Positions 42,336-52,211 of a DNA stretch of 52,740 bases are shown one piece after another (positions within the stretch are counted from its first letter, which is position 1; each line of letters opens with the position of its first letter). The translations under genes and the position numbers were made by a program. Source of the stretch: Chara braunii (taxonomy: Eukaryota > Streptophyta > Charophyceae > Charales > Characeae). The DNA lies in NCBI GenBank assembly GCA_003427395.1, contig BFEA01000284.1:179308-232047 (forward strand), in the 5' to 3' direction. The notes below the pieces were generated by a model that saw only the letters and a program-made list of their open reading frames with translations, was not told the origin of the DNA and searched no databases.

Positions 42336-44439
42336 GTTTTGTCTCTCCTTAACTTCTCAGTCCCTTCCGTACCCCATAGCGTCCCCACTTAAGAGTTTGA
42401 ATACCTTATAGTCGGGGATGCAGGTTCCTTGTGAACCAGACCGCTTGTCGGCCACCAAACAAATTTAAGAAGGATTATATTTTACTTTCTCATTTGCTGC
42501 TGGCATTGACCTCTTGCCGTTCTGAAATCTGTTTCATGCCTGAATCTTTAAGGCAGAAGAGTTACCTCACCCTTTATCTTGACAACAAAGTCGAGGATAT
42601 TGTCAATCTGGTCTCAGTACTCGTGAAACTCACTTTGTCTGCCATTCTGGGGATAGGGCATACCAAACCCTGTTTTCTTTCTCTCATCTGAGTGAGGCGT
42701 CTCCTCAACTTCTCAGATAAAAGGAAGGGGATACCAAACCACTTTTTTTTTCTCTGGCCTGGGAACTTCAAGTAAGTCTTTATGTACCTGCAAAACAAAC
42801 GAGTTCCACAGACAACAAACTGTGTCCCTAGCAAACAAGCTCCCCAACAATTAACAGCCATGCAACAAGTAACAAGATAAAACCCAAAATAAAATAATAA
42901 AATAGCAAAATGATAAAATAATAATTTAACAGACATTACAAGACAGTTTTTCACACCCAAGAGTTATTGATTGCTTTGGTTTTGGCCCACCACTGGCTAG
43001 GAATGACAGACCTCCCGTCAGTCTAACATACCTTATTCGGCCCGCCTCAGGCCAGGACCAATCAGACCATTTGTCTTGACGGCCCCTTTAACCTACCTCC
43101 AGGTAAAGACCAGCATACCCACTACTCGAGTATGGCAACCCTTTGACACTCTTGCCAGGATACCCAAACTATAGCGGGTCTGGTCACTCTATGACAGTAG
43201 ACCTCCCGTCAGTCAGACTGTCTCGCACCCGGATTTGACCACTGTGGTCGGGGACCGGCTTACCCACCAGTTTTTGGCATAGGGCGTTGACTGCCCCGCC
43301 CAAAATTTTGAACGTGGGACCCGGTCTAACCACAGTTCCAGGCTCTGGCGAACCTCATTGGATTGCATCCTCTGACTGCGGTAGGGTTCCAGCTGACCCC
43401 TTTTGACCTCACTGGCGAGACCCCCGGAGTCTCAGCCTCAGTCAACTACGGAATTCGACACTTGCGTCGGGGACCTGCTGACCCCACCAGATTGCAACCT
43501 ACTGCGGTAAGGCTCTGGCTAGCCCGGACAATCAATGCATCTCTAGGTTAGAGAAGAAAATCCTAGGCACAGACAACAAAGCAGACATCTCATACCCATA
43601 GTCAGACAGTTCATGCCTCAGACAGCAGAACAACATTTCTCTAGGGACGTCTCTTCAGTCTCAAAAGGCACTGAACAACAATAAGCAACAACCGACAATG
43701 TATTCCCTTGAAACCTCTCTTCAGCCTTATGGAACACAAAGTGTTGATCCTAGAGAGGTCCCTTCCCTCATCTGAGAGTACTTCCAAGAGACCTCCCGTC
43801 GGCCTCAAGGAAGCATAGAAATATAGGTTCCTGGGAGGTCTCTTCCCTCATCTGAAACTGAAGGTAGGCAACTTAGCGAAGAAACACGAAGTCCCCCAGT
43901 TGACAACTCTTTGGTCATACAGGGCTGAACCTCTTTATGCCCAGCCTTTTGATAGTTTTCTCGGACAGGCAGCTTAGCCGGCAAGAAGTCCCTCTACTGA
44001 TAACTCTCTGATCAGATATAGTTGAACTCTCTTGAGCCTGTCAGACTCTCTTAGTTATGAGGGATCAGTACTGATGACTTTCTGATGTGCCACAACCGTG
44101 AATTCTCTGACTTAGATATTGCATTAATATTCTGAAGGATGATCTCTCATCACCTTTTTCACTGTAAAGTTATTCCCTGCTTAGAGATAAGATACTCATG
44201 GATCGACTGTGGCTCTGCATCAATAACTTCGGTCTCACTGTCTCTGGGGGAAAATTAATTCGAATGCCCAGACGAACGTGAATCATCTGGAAGATTTTTC
44301 TCAAGTCTCCCGTATCAACATTTGACATGCTGAAAATTAACTCATTGGACTGATCATGCAAAAATAATCAATGTCTGTCAAACTTTAACTCTTTTTAGTG
44401 TCTTGCTGTCTCACTGTGCTTACTTTCAATTTTCTAAAT
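42336..44439 (-). other. Repeat-rich non-coding stretch of element M
   Basis: Counterpart of 24329-26417 of P: purine-rich unit (42670-42770), AT-rich run (42880-42930), GC-rich array (43000-43545) and GACGGGAGGT-like units. No sense ORF. Confidence 0.55.
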
Positions 44440-45008
44440 CTGCCTTCTTGCTGGATGACTGTCCTTTCTTTCCTTTCTTCCCGGTCATTGTTGGAACTAG
44501 GTCAGGGTCTCTATAGATAAACTTACGAAGTCTTGACCCTGATACCATGTCATGGACTCTTGAGTCATCCATCTCAGATATCTCATAGACTTTGCATTTT
44601 GCCTCACCTGTAATTCTGTAGGGACTGAGTCATCTGGGCTCTAATCGTTTAGTCCACTGAGTTTCAAGAGAGTTGTCGAATAGAAGGACAATGTCACAAA
44701 CTTTCAGTTTCTTTTTCTTATATATCTTTTCTTGTTCCATCTCTCTTGATCTGACAGTCGGCTGGTTGCCATTCTCTCTGCAACATCCATAACTGTCTGA
44801 TCAACCTCTGATATTTGTCTCATTCTAATTTGGAGAAACTCTGAAATAGAAAGTCTCTGTCACTCTCTTGACTTGACCACGTCTTGACAATTTTCTCAAT
44901 AGGCAAGGTAGCATATCGACCATACCACAGGGTAAATGGAGCATAACCAGTAGTCCTCTTGATAGTGATGTTGTCAGCATAGACAATAGCTCTTAGTACT
45001 TTTGGTCA
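44440..45008 (-). pseudogene. Element M integrase C-terminus, decayed
   Basis: After two adjacent stops at about 45004-45009 (P has Asn-Trp there), the translation continues in several frames to a GPY-like module (SPYRITGEAKCKVYEISEMD) and a basic tail (KKGKKGQSSSKK). No chromodomain. Confidence 0.7.
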
Positions 45009-45617
45009 CTAACTGAGATTTCCTTCACACCACTTGGCCAATGAATCTTTCAGAGTTTTGTGACCCCTCTCAAAAGGTGCGTTTGCTTGAGGATGATAAG
45101 TAGTCACATATCGAATTCTAACACCCAATCTGAGAGTGGTCCTTCTTACAATCTCATTTCTGAACTCTGATCCTCTGTCTGAGACAAACTCTCTGATGAA
45201 GGGATATCTGAGATAGACTTCCTCTATCCAATCGGTCACTTTCTCGGCTGTCTTCCTTCTCAAAGTCTTTGCCTCAACATAGCCGGGAAAATTATCCCTC
45301 ATGTTCAAAATGTATCTCATCCCTCCCTTGCTTAATGACATGGTGATGAGATCCAAATGAATTTTGCTGCCTGGTTCTACCAAGATAGTAGGAAATAAAG
45401 GTTGAATCATCCTTGTAGTAGACCTCTTCTGACATAACACACATGACTTACAGAATCTGTAAATCATATCTCTCATGCCAAGCCAGAAGTAAAGTTTAAC
45501 TGTCTTAGAGTAGGTTGCTTCAGCAGTTCTATGGCCACCAGCAACCCCCTCGTGTAGAGCAACAATTATCTTCAGTTGTCTTTCTTTACCACAAGCCACT
45601 CTTAGTGGAGGCAGTCC
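45009..45617 (-). pseudogene. Element M integrase core with zinc domain
   Basis: Open from GLPPLRVACGKERQLKI to NLS and stop. HHCC zinc domain: HEGVAGGHRTAE...FCKSCVLCQKR. Catalytic core: Asp in KIHLDLITM, Asp in FVSDRGSEF and Glu in PFERGHKT, all present. The best integrase in the window for this family. Cut off from RNase H by a TGA at 45618. Confidence 0.88.
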
Positions 45618-47007
45618 TCATTTGTCATCCACGAAGAGATGACCTCGCTTTAGTCTGAACTTTTTCCTTAAATTATTGCAATAATATTCCTTCAACCGTT
45701 CTTTCTCTATTTTCTTCCCAATCTCTTGGTAAATTTCATCGTACTCTTCAAAGATAAAAGATATCTCTTTCTCTTTCTTCTCACCTTCTTCTTCATTCTT
45801 TGAGCCTGAACTTTTTCCTGTCTCATGGGCTGCTACAGCTGCTGCATTTGATATTTGCATACCAGTCATTTTGTTATTCCCCCTTTTCTTTTCCGAGAAT
45901 TGATTCATAAACATAAGCATCAGTGATTTCTCCCCAACTATCTCTTTCTTCAGGCCATAAACTTCACTTATAAGAGTTTGGTACTTCATAATCTTCATCA
46001 TCTTTCTCATTCAGGAAATTATCAACATAAGAAAATTTTTCAATAGCTCCTTCAATATCTTCTTCTTCTCCATCTTTCCTCCATTCAATTCGACTTAGGC
46101 CATCTGCCTTGTGCTTCTCTGTTGGATCTACTTGTTGGTGCTTCTTAATTGCACCAATCACAGCAGATGCATCAGTTTTCAGAATGAATCTCCTTCCAAG
46201 GACATTGTGTCTGAAACACCTGAGACAGTGGATAATGGCTAGTAACTCTTTCCTGAACTGGGTGTAGCCTCTTTCTGTGGAGTTGAGAGTCTTACTCTCA
46301 AAACTTAGAGGTTTTTTCATATCATTCTCATTTTTCTGTATGAGTATACCACCCAGAGCAATTGGTCCTCTATCTCCTTCAATGATGAAGGGTTTACTCT
46401 CTTCATCATCATAGTAAGGTACTCCCAACACTACACTACCATCTTTTAGTTTTCCCTGTAGAGTTTCTACAGCAGTCTGTCTTTTCTCTGTCCAAGATAA
46501 GTCAGCCCCTTGTCTCACCATTTCCCTCAGAGGTTCTGCAAGAGTAGCAAAATGAGGTATGGAAATCCTCCAGAACCCACAGACACCCAAAAAGCTCCTG
46601 ACATCTGTCACCCGCTTGAGGGGCAGAGGCCAGTTCAAAATTTTGTCTATCTTTTTGGGATCAGGGCTCCTACCCTTGGAGAAACATCTGAAGCCCAAAA
46701 TGGTGACCTCTGCTTGGAAGAGAAGTGACTTTGGTCCACTGGCAGTTAGATTATACTTCTGAAGTCTCTCTAGGACCAACTTTACTCCTTCAGCATGCTC
46801 CCATACAAACTTCCTGACGCCATCCCCAACCAAAGTTTCATCCCTTACCATAGGTCCCTTCACAGGATTATCATCAATATAAGGACTCATTATCTCTGGT
46901 GAGATGTCCTGCATGACTTTGATCATATCCCTTTGAACCACTGCCACATCATTAGTCCAGCCTTGAGGTACCACACACATCTGAATGAGGCCCCTTGGCG
47001 TGTGCAT
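45618..47007 (-). pseudogene. Element M RT (3' half) and RNase H
   Basis: Frame 47007 to 45964 has MCVVPQGWTND (motif B region), SPYIDDNPVKG (YIDD catalytic motif), LGFRCFSKGRSPDPKKI and RSFLGVCGFWR. RNase H has FIIEGDRGPIALGGILIQ (Glu where the first catalytic Asp is expected), TQFRKELLAII and ILKTDASAVIGAI. An in-frame loss of about 20 codons joins VDPT to EKHKADGLSRI. A one-base shift near 45990 moves the Glu/Lys-rich linker (46010 to 45618) to another frame. Confidence 0.85.
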
Positions 47008-47012
47008 GACAG

Positions 47013-47943
47013 TTATTGGCAGGCTAGTGAGATCAATGAAAACTGATCATAGCCTAAATATAAATCAATTAAAGAATAAATGCATCGACCAACAAAAGAT
47101 TCAGAAAGGAGATCAGCATTAGGGAGGCTACCTGCATCACGTACCGTTACTAAGTTGAGTTTTTGAAGATTCTGTATCCATCTTAGTCCACATCCTGGTT
47201 TCCAAAAGCAAAGCCAGTGGTTAGCATACGGTCCATCAGCTGGTTCAGCAACATTGGAGACAATTTTCTTACCAAGGTACTTTACTACTTCTACCTCTTC
47301 TTTCAGGGCATACTTGGTTGGTCTATCATTCCATGGGATGTGATCAACTGTCCAAATTTTTGCCATCTTAATCATATCAACATCCAACCGCCCTCTTTCT
47401 TCATCGTTAAAGGGCAATGCACCAGAAAACTCTTGACACACCTTGAAGATATATTCCTTCTTTTTAGGCAAGATAAATTGATTAGAGCCTATCTTCATCG
47501 TGTCAAATCTTTCCCTGGTCACTCTATTCCCAAATTTTGCAGATTCCTTTAATGCTTTGAAAATTCTCCTTTCTTTTTCCAGTGCCTCATCATAATCCTT
47601 TTCAATTAGGACTGCCACTGGGTTTTTCTTCACCCCCTTGGGCTTATATTTTGTTTTTGACCCAGTGGCTATTTTCCTAAAAAATGATGAGTTGATGCAA
47701 TTCCATTTTTCCACCTTTGGCAGTCTCAACAACCTTCTTAAAGGCTTCAATCTGCCCATCTTCGTCTTTAAGTTTACCAAGGGTTTTTTCCATCTTTAAA
47801 ATCTGATTGATATCAACTGAGACTTCCTCCTTAAATTCCTGTTTATGTTTTCCCTTGATCTTTCTTACACTCTCAGCGGACTCTTCCCTTCTAATTGAGT
47901 TGGCTGATATCTTGTGCTTGAGATGGTATGTTGGGCAGACCAC
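47013..47943 (-). pseudogene. Element M RT (5' half) and spacer
   Basis: A charged spacer (47943 to 47677) then RT fingers: KYALKEEVEVVKYLGKKI, ADGPYANHWLCFWKPG, LQKLNLVTVRDAGSLPN and motif A (YSLIDLYLGYDQF). A one-base shift at about 47010 separates it from the next frame. Overlap with the upstream gag-protease frame is lost through a TAG at 47986. Confidence 0.82.
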
Positions 47944-47985
47944 GAAAGTCTGCTCTTGTGCAGTTTTCGGATCTTGTAGAATGAT

Positions 47986-50124
47986 CTAGGATGACCCTTC
48001 ATGACTGAAGAACTGGACAACCTCCATCCTGTGTAAGAACGGAGTGCCCAGAATACAGTCATGATCCAAATCGGGTATCACGAATCCCAATGGCCCGACT
48101 GCCATCAACCCAACTTTAATAGGCAGATGGTCAATAAATCCCACCACGAAGAGCTCTCCAACAATATTGCTTAGCGTTTGCATCGCAGGCTTATTAATAG
48201 CCAGTGCACATTCCTCCATTGCCTTATGAGAGATAAATATTATCTCCGCCCAAGAATCCACCAAGGCTCGAATTTGCACTTGATTAATATAGATCGTTAA
48301 ATAGCCACAACCCATGGTTGCGAATCTCATCTTACATCTAGGCAAGGTCCTGTTAACCTGACTAGGAAAGACTGATCCCAAGTAATTAACTTTCATTATC
48401 TTCTTCTCAATTAATTTCTTCAACTTCTCTCTCAACTTGGGTGTTAGTGTCATTGCCTCCTTGAAGGACAACGTCACCTCTGTTTCTTTCAATATCTTAG
48501 TAATCACATCAGTAATTACTGTTTCATCCTCTAGTTCACTCTTGAGTAGAAATTTTCTCTTCTTCCCTTGCTCACTGCTCTTGGGCAAAGGTTTTGGTCC
48601 TTGGTCGTCAAGAATTTTAATTAGAGTCTCTTTGACCTTTCTTCTTTTCTTTTCCTCTATCATTTGAGGTGTTAAATGTGCATGAACATTCCTCACTTCC
48701 TCAATCATTGTATCTGGTTCCATAACGAGTTCTGGTGGCAGATCACCTTCAAATGACATCATGTTAGCCGAACAAGTAGGCCTGCTAGGAGAAAATACTA
48801 CCAACTCAGAGAAAATATGAGGAGTAGAATTATCTCCTAACGTAAGCCCGTCTGGAATGATCTCATCAGTCACGTCCTCTACTAAGGAGAGAATCCGTAG
48901 AGGCAACTCAATCAAGGCAAATGAATCATCGGACTCTTGTATGAGCCCCTTAGGCAGTTCGCCTATGAAAGTGTGAACATTCACATTAGCCTTTCTTTTC
49001 TTCTTTTTCTTCATCTTTTCCTCATGCTTGAGGACAAGAAGTCGCATACCTCCAGGATGTCTGGGATCTAATTTGTTCCATGAACTGTCACAAACATGAC
49101 CCATTGCATCCTTCTTTGCCACCCCACTCTTCACATCCCATTCCAATGGTTTACAGTAAGTGGTAGTGTGACCACCTTCACCACAATAATAGCAGACAAA
49201 ACTTTTCCTTGGTCGGTCGTCGTACTTCCTTCTCTCTCTGTTTCCTTTTAGACCATTCCCTCCATTCTTTCTGGATCTGGAAGAATCCCCTCTTTTACTA
49301 TAGTTTTCATCATCATCATCATCATTATCCTCATCATCATCACTTTCTGCCTTTTTCTTCCCTTTCTCATCCACGACATGATTGGCAGGCATATAGTTGG
49401 CCATAACTCTTTGAATAATATTTTCAGCACTCAGGTTGTTCCCTCTGTTCATACCATTCTCAGTCTCCCAATCTTTGGCCAATGTATTGATCTGATCCAA
49501 CGACCTCTTCTTGTAAGAAACTGTAGGTAGAGTTCTGACAATTGCAATCATTTCATCCCATCTGAGAGGATAGTGTTGAGCTTGATTAAGAACAATTTGC
49601 CTTTCATTATCAGTAAAATTAGTCAAGAAAATATGACATCTCTGAGCCTCATCCAAGTATGAAATTCTTCTGGCCGTTCTGATAAAAGTCTGGAGGAAAA
49701 CATTGAAAGTGTCATACTTAGCTCTTTTGATATTGAGGAGATCCTTGGTAATAGTTGGAACAGAGTCTTTCTCAAATTCTCTTTTCATTCTTTCTTTGAC
49801 CTTTTCCCATGTACTGACCCCTTCCATCAACTTTTGAACAACCAACCTCGAATCAGTGTCACAGTAAGATAAAAGGTGCTTAAGTCGTTGCTTGTCTGTC
49901 CAACCATAATTGAGCCCAAATAATTCATACTCATCCATGAAATCATTTAGTTGAGGTCCTCTGAAGCACGAAATCCTCTCATCTGGCCTCTTTGCCCTTG
50001 CGATATCTGACCCTCCTTTTATAGTGTCAACTCTCTCTACCAACTCTCGTATAACACCTACCAGAGTCTCCTCATTAGTCCATGCAGAAAAACTCGGTCT
50101 CCCTCGCTCTGCCATCTTGACCAT
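47986..50124 (-). CDS. gag-pro: Element M Gag-protease polyprotein, 712 codons
   Basis: Longest open frame in the window. ATG (MVKMAERGRPSFSAW) at 50124. Gag core CFRGPQLNDFMDEYELFGLN, a Lys/Asp-rich run from GAT repeats, CCHC knuckle CYYCGEGGHTTTYC at about residue 310, then a long spacer (HTFIGELPKGL, NMMSFEGDLPPEL), and a retropepsin-like domain (MGCGYLTIYINQVQIRALVD to PDLDHDCILGTPFLH). The active-site triplet is D-S-W (48250-48252 encodes Trp) instead of D-S-G, so the enzyme is probably dead although the frame is intact. It shows that gag and protease are one polyprotein in this family. Confidence 0.9.
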   Translation of the reverse strand: MVKMAERGRPSFSAWTNEETLVGVIRELVERVDTIKGGSDIARAKRPDERISCFRGPQLNDFMDEYELFGLNYGWTDKQRLKHLLSYCDTDSRLVVQKLMEGVSTWEKVKERMKREFEKDSVPTITKDLLNIKRAKYDTFNVFLQTFIRTARRISYLDEAQRCHIFLTNFTDNERQIVLNQAQHYPLRWDEMIAIVRTLPTVSYKKRSLDQINTLAKDWETENGMNRGNNLSAENIIQRVMANYMPANHVVDEKGKKKAESDDDEDNDDDDDENYSKRGDSSRSRKNGGNGLKGNRERRKYDDRPRKSFVCYYCGEGGHTTTYCKPLEWDVKSGVAKKDAMGHVCDSSWNKLDPRHPGGMRLLVLKHEEKMKKKKKRKANVNVHTFIGELPKGLIQESDDSFALIELPLRILSLVEDVTDEIIPDGLTLGDNSTPHIFSELVVFSPSRPTCSANMMSFEGDLPPELVMEPDTMIEEVRNVHAHLTPQMIEEKKRRKVKETLIKILDDQGPKPLPKSSEQGKKRKFLLKSELEDETVITDVITKILKETEVTLSFKEAMTLTPKLREKLKKLIEKKIMKVNYLGSVFPSQVNRTLPRCKMRFATMGCGYLTIYINQVQIRALVDSWAEIIFISHKAMEECALAINKPAMQTLSNIVGELFVVGFIDHLPIKVGLMAVGPLGFVIPDLDHDCILGTPFLHRMEVVQFFSHEGSS

Positions 50125-50180
50125 AGATTCTCATTGATACTTTCTTCTCTCTGTCACTTTTGCCATCCCCTTTCGTGTTT

Positions 50181-50447
50181 TCAGTCTCTTACCCTCCTCG
50201 CAAGAGATACAAGTTCGTTTCTCTCTTCCCTCGTCTGTTCTAACCCTTGAAAGTTATGTATATAGAGAGTGTAGGCAAAAATAGACTGGGTAGTGATCAG
50301 GGGCAACGTAATCGTTCTCAGTCTTCCAATATAGTCCTCAATCAGCTCTCTTTCATCATCCCCGCTCAATCTTCTATTATACCCCTTTACAGTACCCCGG
50401 ATCATAAAGTATCGTGTCAAGTCTATGATCTCATAGTCAAATTGCAT
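50181..50447 (-). CDS. Pre-gag ORF D5, element M
   Basis: 88 codons starting ATG (MQFDYEIIDLTRYFMIRG) three bases after the D4 stop and in the D4 frame. GYNRRLSGDDERELIEDYI and LPLITTQSIFAYT match P. Ends 56 bp before the gag ATG. Function unknown. Confidence 0.5.
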   Translation of the reverse strand: MQFDYEIIDLTRYFMIRGTVKGYNRRLSGDDERELIEDYIGRLRTITLPLITTQSIFAYTLYIHNFQGLEQTREERNELVSLARRVRD

Positions 50448-50450
50448 TAC

Positions 50451-50741
50451 TTACAAACCGTTGCTGATTCTTCTGGCAAGAGAGACTCGTTCCCTAGAGG
50501 AGTGATACGATATTCTTTCAGTGGTTCTCACTTTCACCACCTTCAGTAAATAGTTAATCTCAGTCTGGTCAGTAACGACTCTCAGGGCAGAATCTCTCAT
50601 CTGATCAAAGAAAGGCTGTAAGAACTCAAGCTCATCCAAGGTAGAGAGGTTTCTGTGAGAGATCCGAAGAGTCCCTTCTATCTTGACTATTCTTCCTTCC
50701 AGCACAACCCCAAACGTTAGTTGTTCAACCAAGTTGGGCAT
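50451..50741 (-). CDS. Pre-gag ORF D4, element M
   Basis: 96 codons (MPNLVEQLTFGVVLEGRIV), the same length as in P, no stop. Preceded by TAACAATG as in P. LRISHRNLSTLDELEFLQPF and DQTEINYLLKVVKV are nearly unchanged from P, which is better conservation than the neutral parts of the element show. Function unknown. Confidence 0.55.
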   Translation of the reverse strand: MPNLVEQLTFGVVLEGRIVKIEGTLRISHRNLSTLDELEFLQPFFDQMRDSALRVVTDQTEINYLLKVVKVRTTERISYHSSRERVSLARRISNGL

Positions 50742-50743
50742 TG

Positions 50744-51469
50744 TTAACCATCATAGGCAATGTCTGAAAGATAAATCTCAGGATGGACATAATCAAGGAC
50801 CTCGAATCTGTGCTCAAAGGTACTCAAAAGCACTGAAGTAGGGATTTTATGAGCACAGTAGAGTCTTTCTCTCTTGCTCTACCAACCTCAGCAATAGTCT
50901 CTAGTAGGGGCATCCAATCTTTCCTGTCTTTAAATCCATCAGCAATTGAGAACTTAGGGAGTCTCTCAAACTGACTTACTCCCACGCCCCATGTCACTTT
51001 TCTTCTTAACTTCTCTAGCCACTCTTTTGTTCGTTCAAGACTGATGTACGCCCCTTTTAGACATTCCAGATAGTCAACTTCCTCCTCTAAACAGGCAGAG
51101 GAGTAAACCCTCACGTCCAAACTGTCAGAGTTCAGGAATTTGACCTCTTCAGCACAACCTCTTCAGCAAATTCCAGCATCTCCTATACACCGCTTCAGTA
51201 CTTCTTTCTTTTGGGACATAAATTCTCACATCATACATATCCAGGTCTAGGAAATAAAATGTTAGTACATAGAATCGTTCTTGCTCCCATCCACTCTCAA
51301 CCATCTCATATCTGACAGCCTCATATGGGAACACATCTCTCTTACTTAGAGTATTTAAAGATCTCAGAAGACACTCAACCTTCTCTTGACTTGGGCCTGA
51401 ATCTCTGCCAAATTTCGACCTTCTCTGTCTGATTTCTTCTGCTGAAGTCTCTTTAATTGTCATGATCAC
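50744..51469 (-). pseudogene. Pre-gag domains D2-D3 of element M, fused by deletion
   Basis: D2 starts at 51469 (ETSAEEIRQRRSKFG), has LNTLSKRDVFPYEAVRYEM and YFLDLDMYDVRIYVPKE, then breaks after AVYRRC. About 330 bp (C-terminal half of D2 and N-terminal half of D3, relative to P) are missing near 51150. D3 resumes at SLDVRVYSS-like sequence (51120), EWLEKLRRKV and RKDWMPLL to 50824. The tail (FEHRFEVLDYVHPEIYLSD) follows in another frame and stops at 50744. Confidence 0.6.
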
Positions 51470-51473
51470 CTGT

Positions 51474-51866
51474 TCATCTTTCCCATTTCAGTACCATGCT
51501 GATAATTGGTAGCCAATTAGTTTCATCACAGTAGCTGTCAGGGATAGGAGGAATCAGAACAGTCTCATATGTTACTGGGATTAGACCACATTCCACTCTT
51601 TTGCTCTGCTTGATTAAATCTGCATTCTCGTCATAAAGAGATTGGACTACAATTCCCCATAACCAGTTAAAGGTCTCACCATCGTCACAGTCTCCCTTCC
51701 TGACATAAGGACGGATATCATAAATATCTCCCTCCAAGAAGCGAGCCAGTACTACATTGATGGTCAAATTGTCAGAACGATAGACCCAGCAATGCTCGTA
51801 CTGATAGGGGAATATTCCTTTAGTAGTTACTTTCGGGAGTTCCTTTAGTGCATCAGTAGTTAACAT
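51474..51866 (-). CDS. Pre-gag domain D1, element M
   Basis: 130 codons, ATG (MLTTDALKELPKV) to TGA, no interruption. GIFPYQYEHCWVY, NVVLARFLEGDIYDIRPYVR (core), IPPIPDSYCDETNWLPI and MVLKW. Five residues longer than P before GDIYD. Best copy for defining the domain: an N-terminal F.YQY part, the hDhRhYV core, a helical middle and a PP.PD...W end. First ORF after the PBS. No signal peptide, membrane segment or known catalytic motif seen. Confidence 0.65.
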   Translation of the reverse strand: MLTTDALKELPKVTTKGIFPYQYEHCWVYRSDNLTINVVLARFLEGDIYDIRPYVRKGDCDDGETFNWLWGIVVQSLYDENADLIKQSKRVECGLIPVTYETVLIPPIPDSYCDETNWLPIISMVLKWER

Positions 51867-52189
51867 TCTTGATGAAGTCTCTGAGCTCTTGACTCTTTAT
51901 TTCCCTTCTTAGTGTTTCAAGAACATGATAGGCTCATAAGACATACTTGAGATCAAGCCTGGTTTCCTCCAATCAATAATATCAACCTCCTTCTCCAGTC
52001 CAGTGTGGTACCTCACACAAGGAAAGATAAGATTCAGTTAGCAACTAGGTTTTCCAGGAGAATAATGACTCAAGAAAGATTGCAAAATCAGTCTGAAAAT
52101 TCAAAGATTGTCAACAGTTCTCAAGGCCTGATCAAAGCTCAAAGTTATTTGTTGACCCAGGCTCGTTCCGGACACGAAAATTTTTTATG
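51867..52189 (-). other. Leader of element M
   Basis: About 320 bases between D1 and PBS, matching 16520-16842 of P. No ORF of note. Confidence 0.6.
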
Positions 52190-52207
52190 TCCCCGGCAAC
52201 GGCGTCA
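52190..52207 (-). other. Element M primer-binding site, tRNA-Asp
   Basis: Minus strand TGACGCCGTTGCCGGGGA, one mismatch (third base) to the complement of plant tRNA-Asp 3' end. Four bases after the LTR end ...GTGCAACA. Confidence 0.9.
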
Positions 52208-52211
52208 TTTT

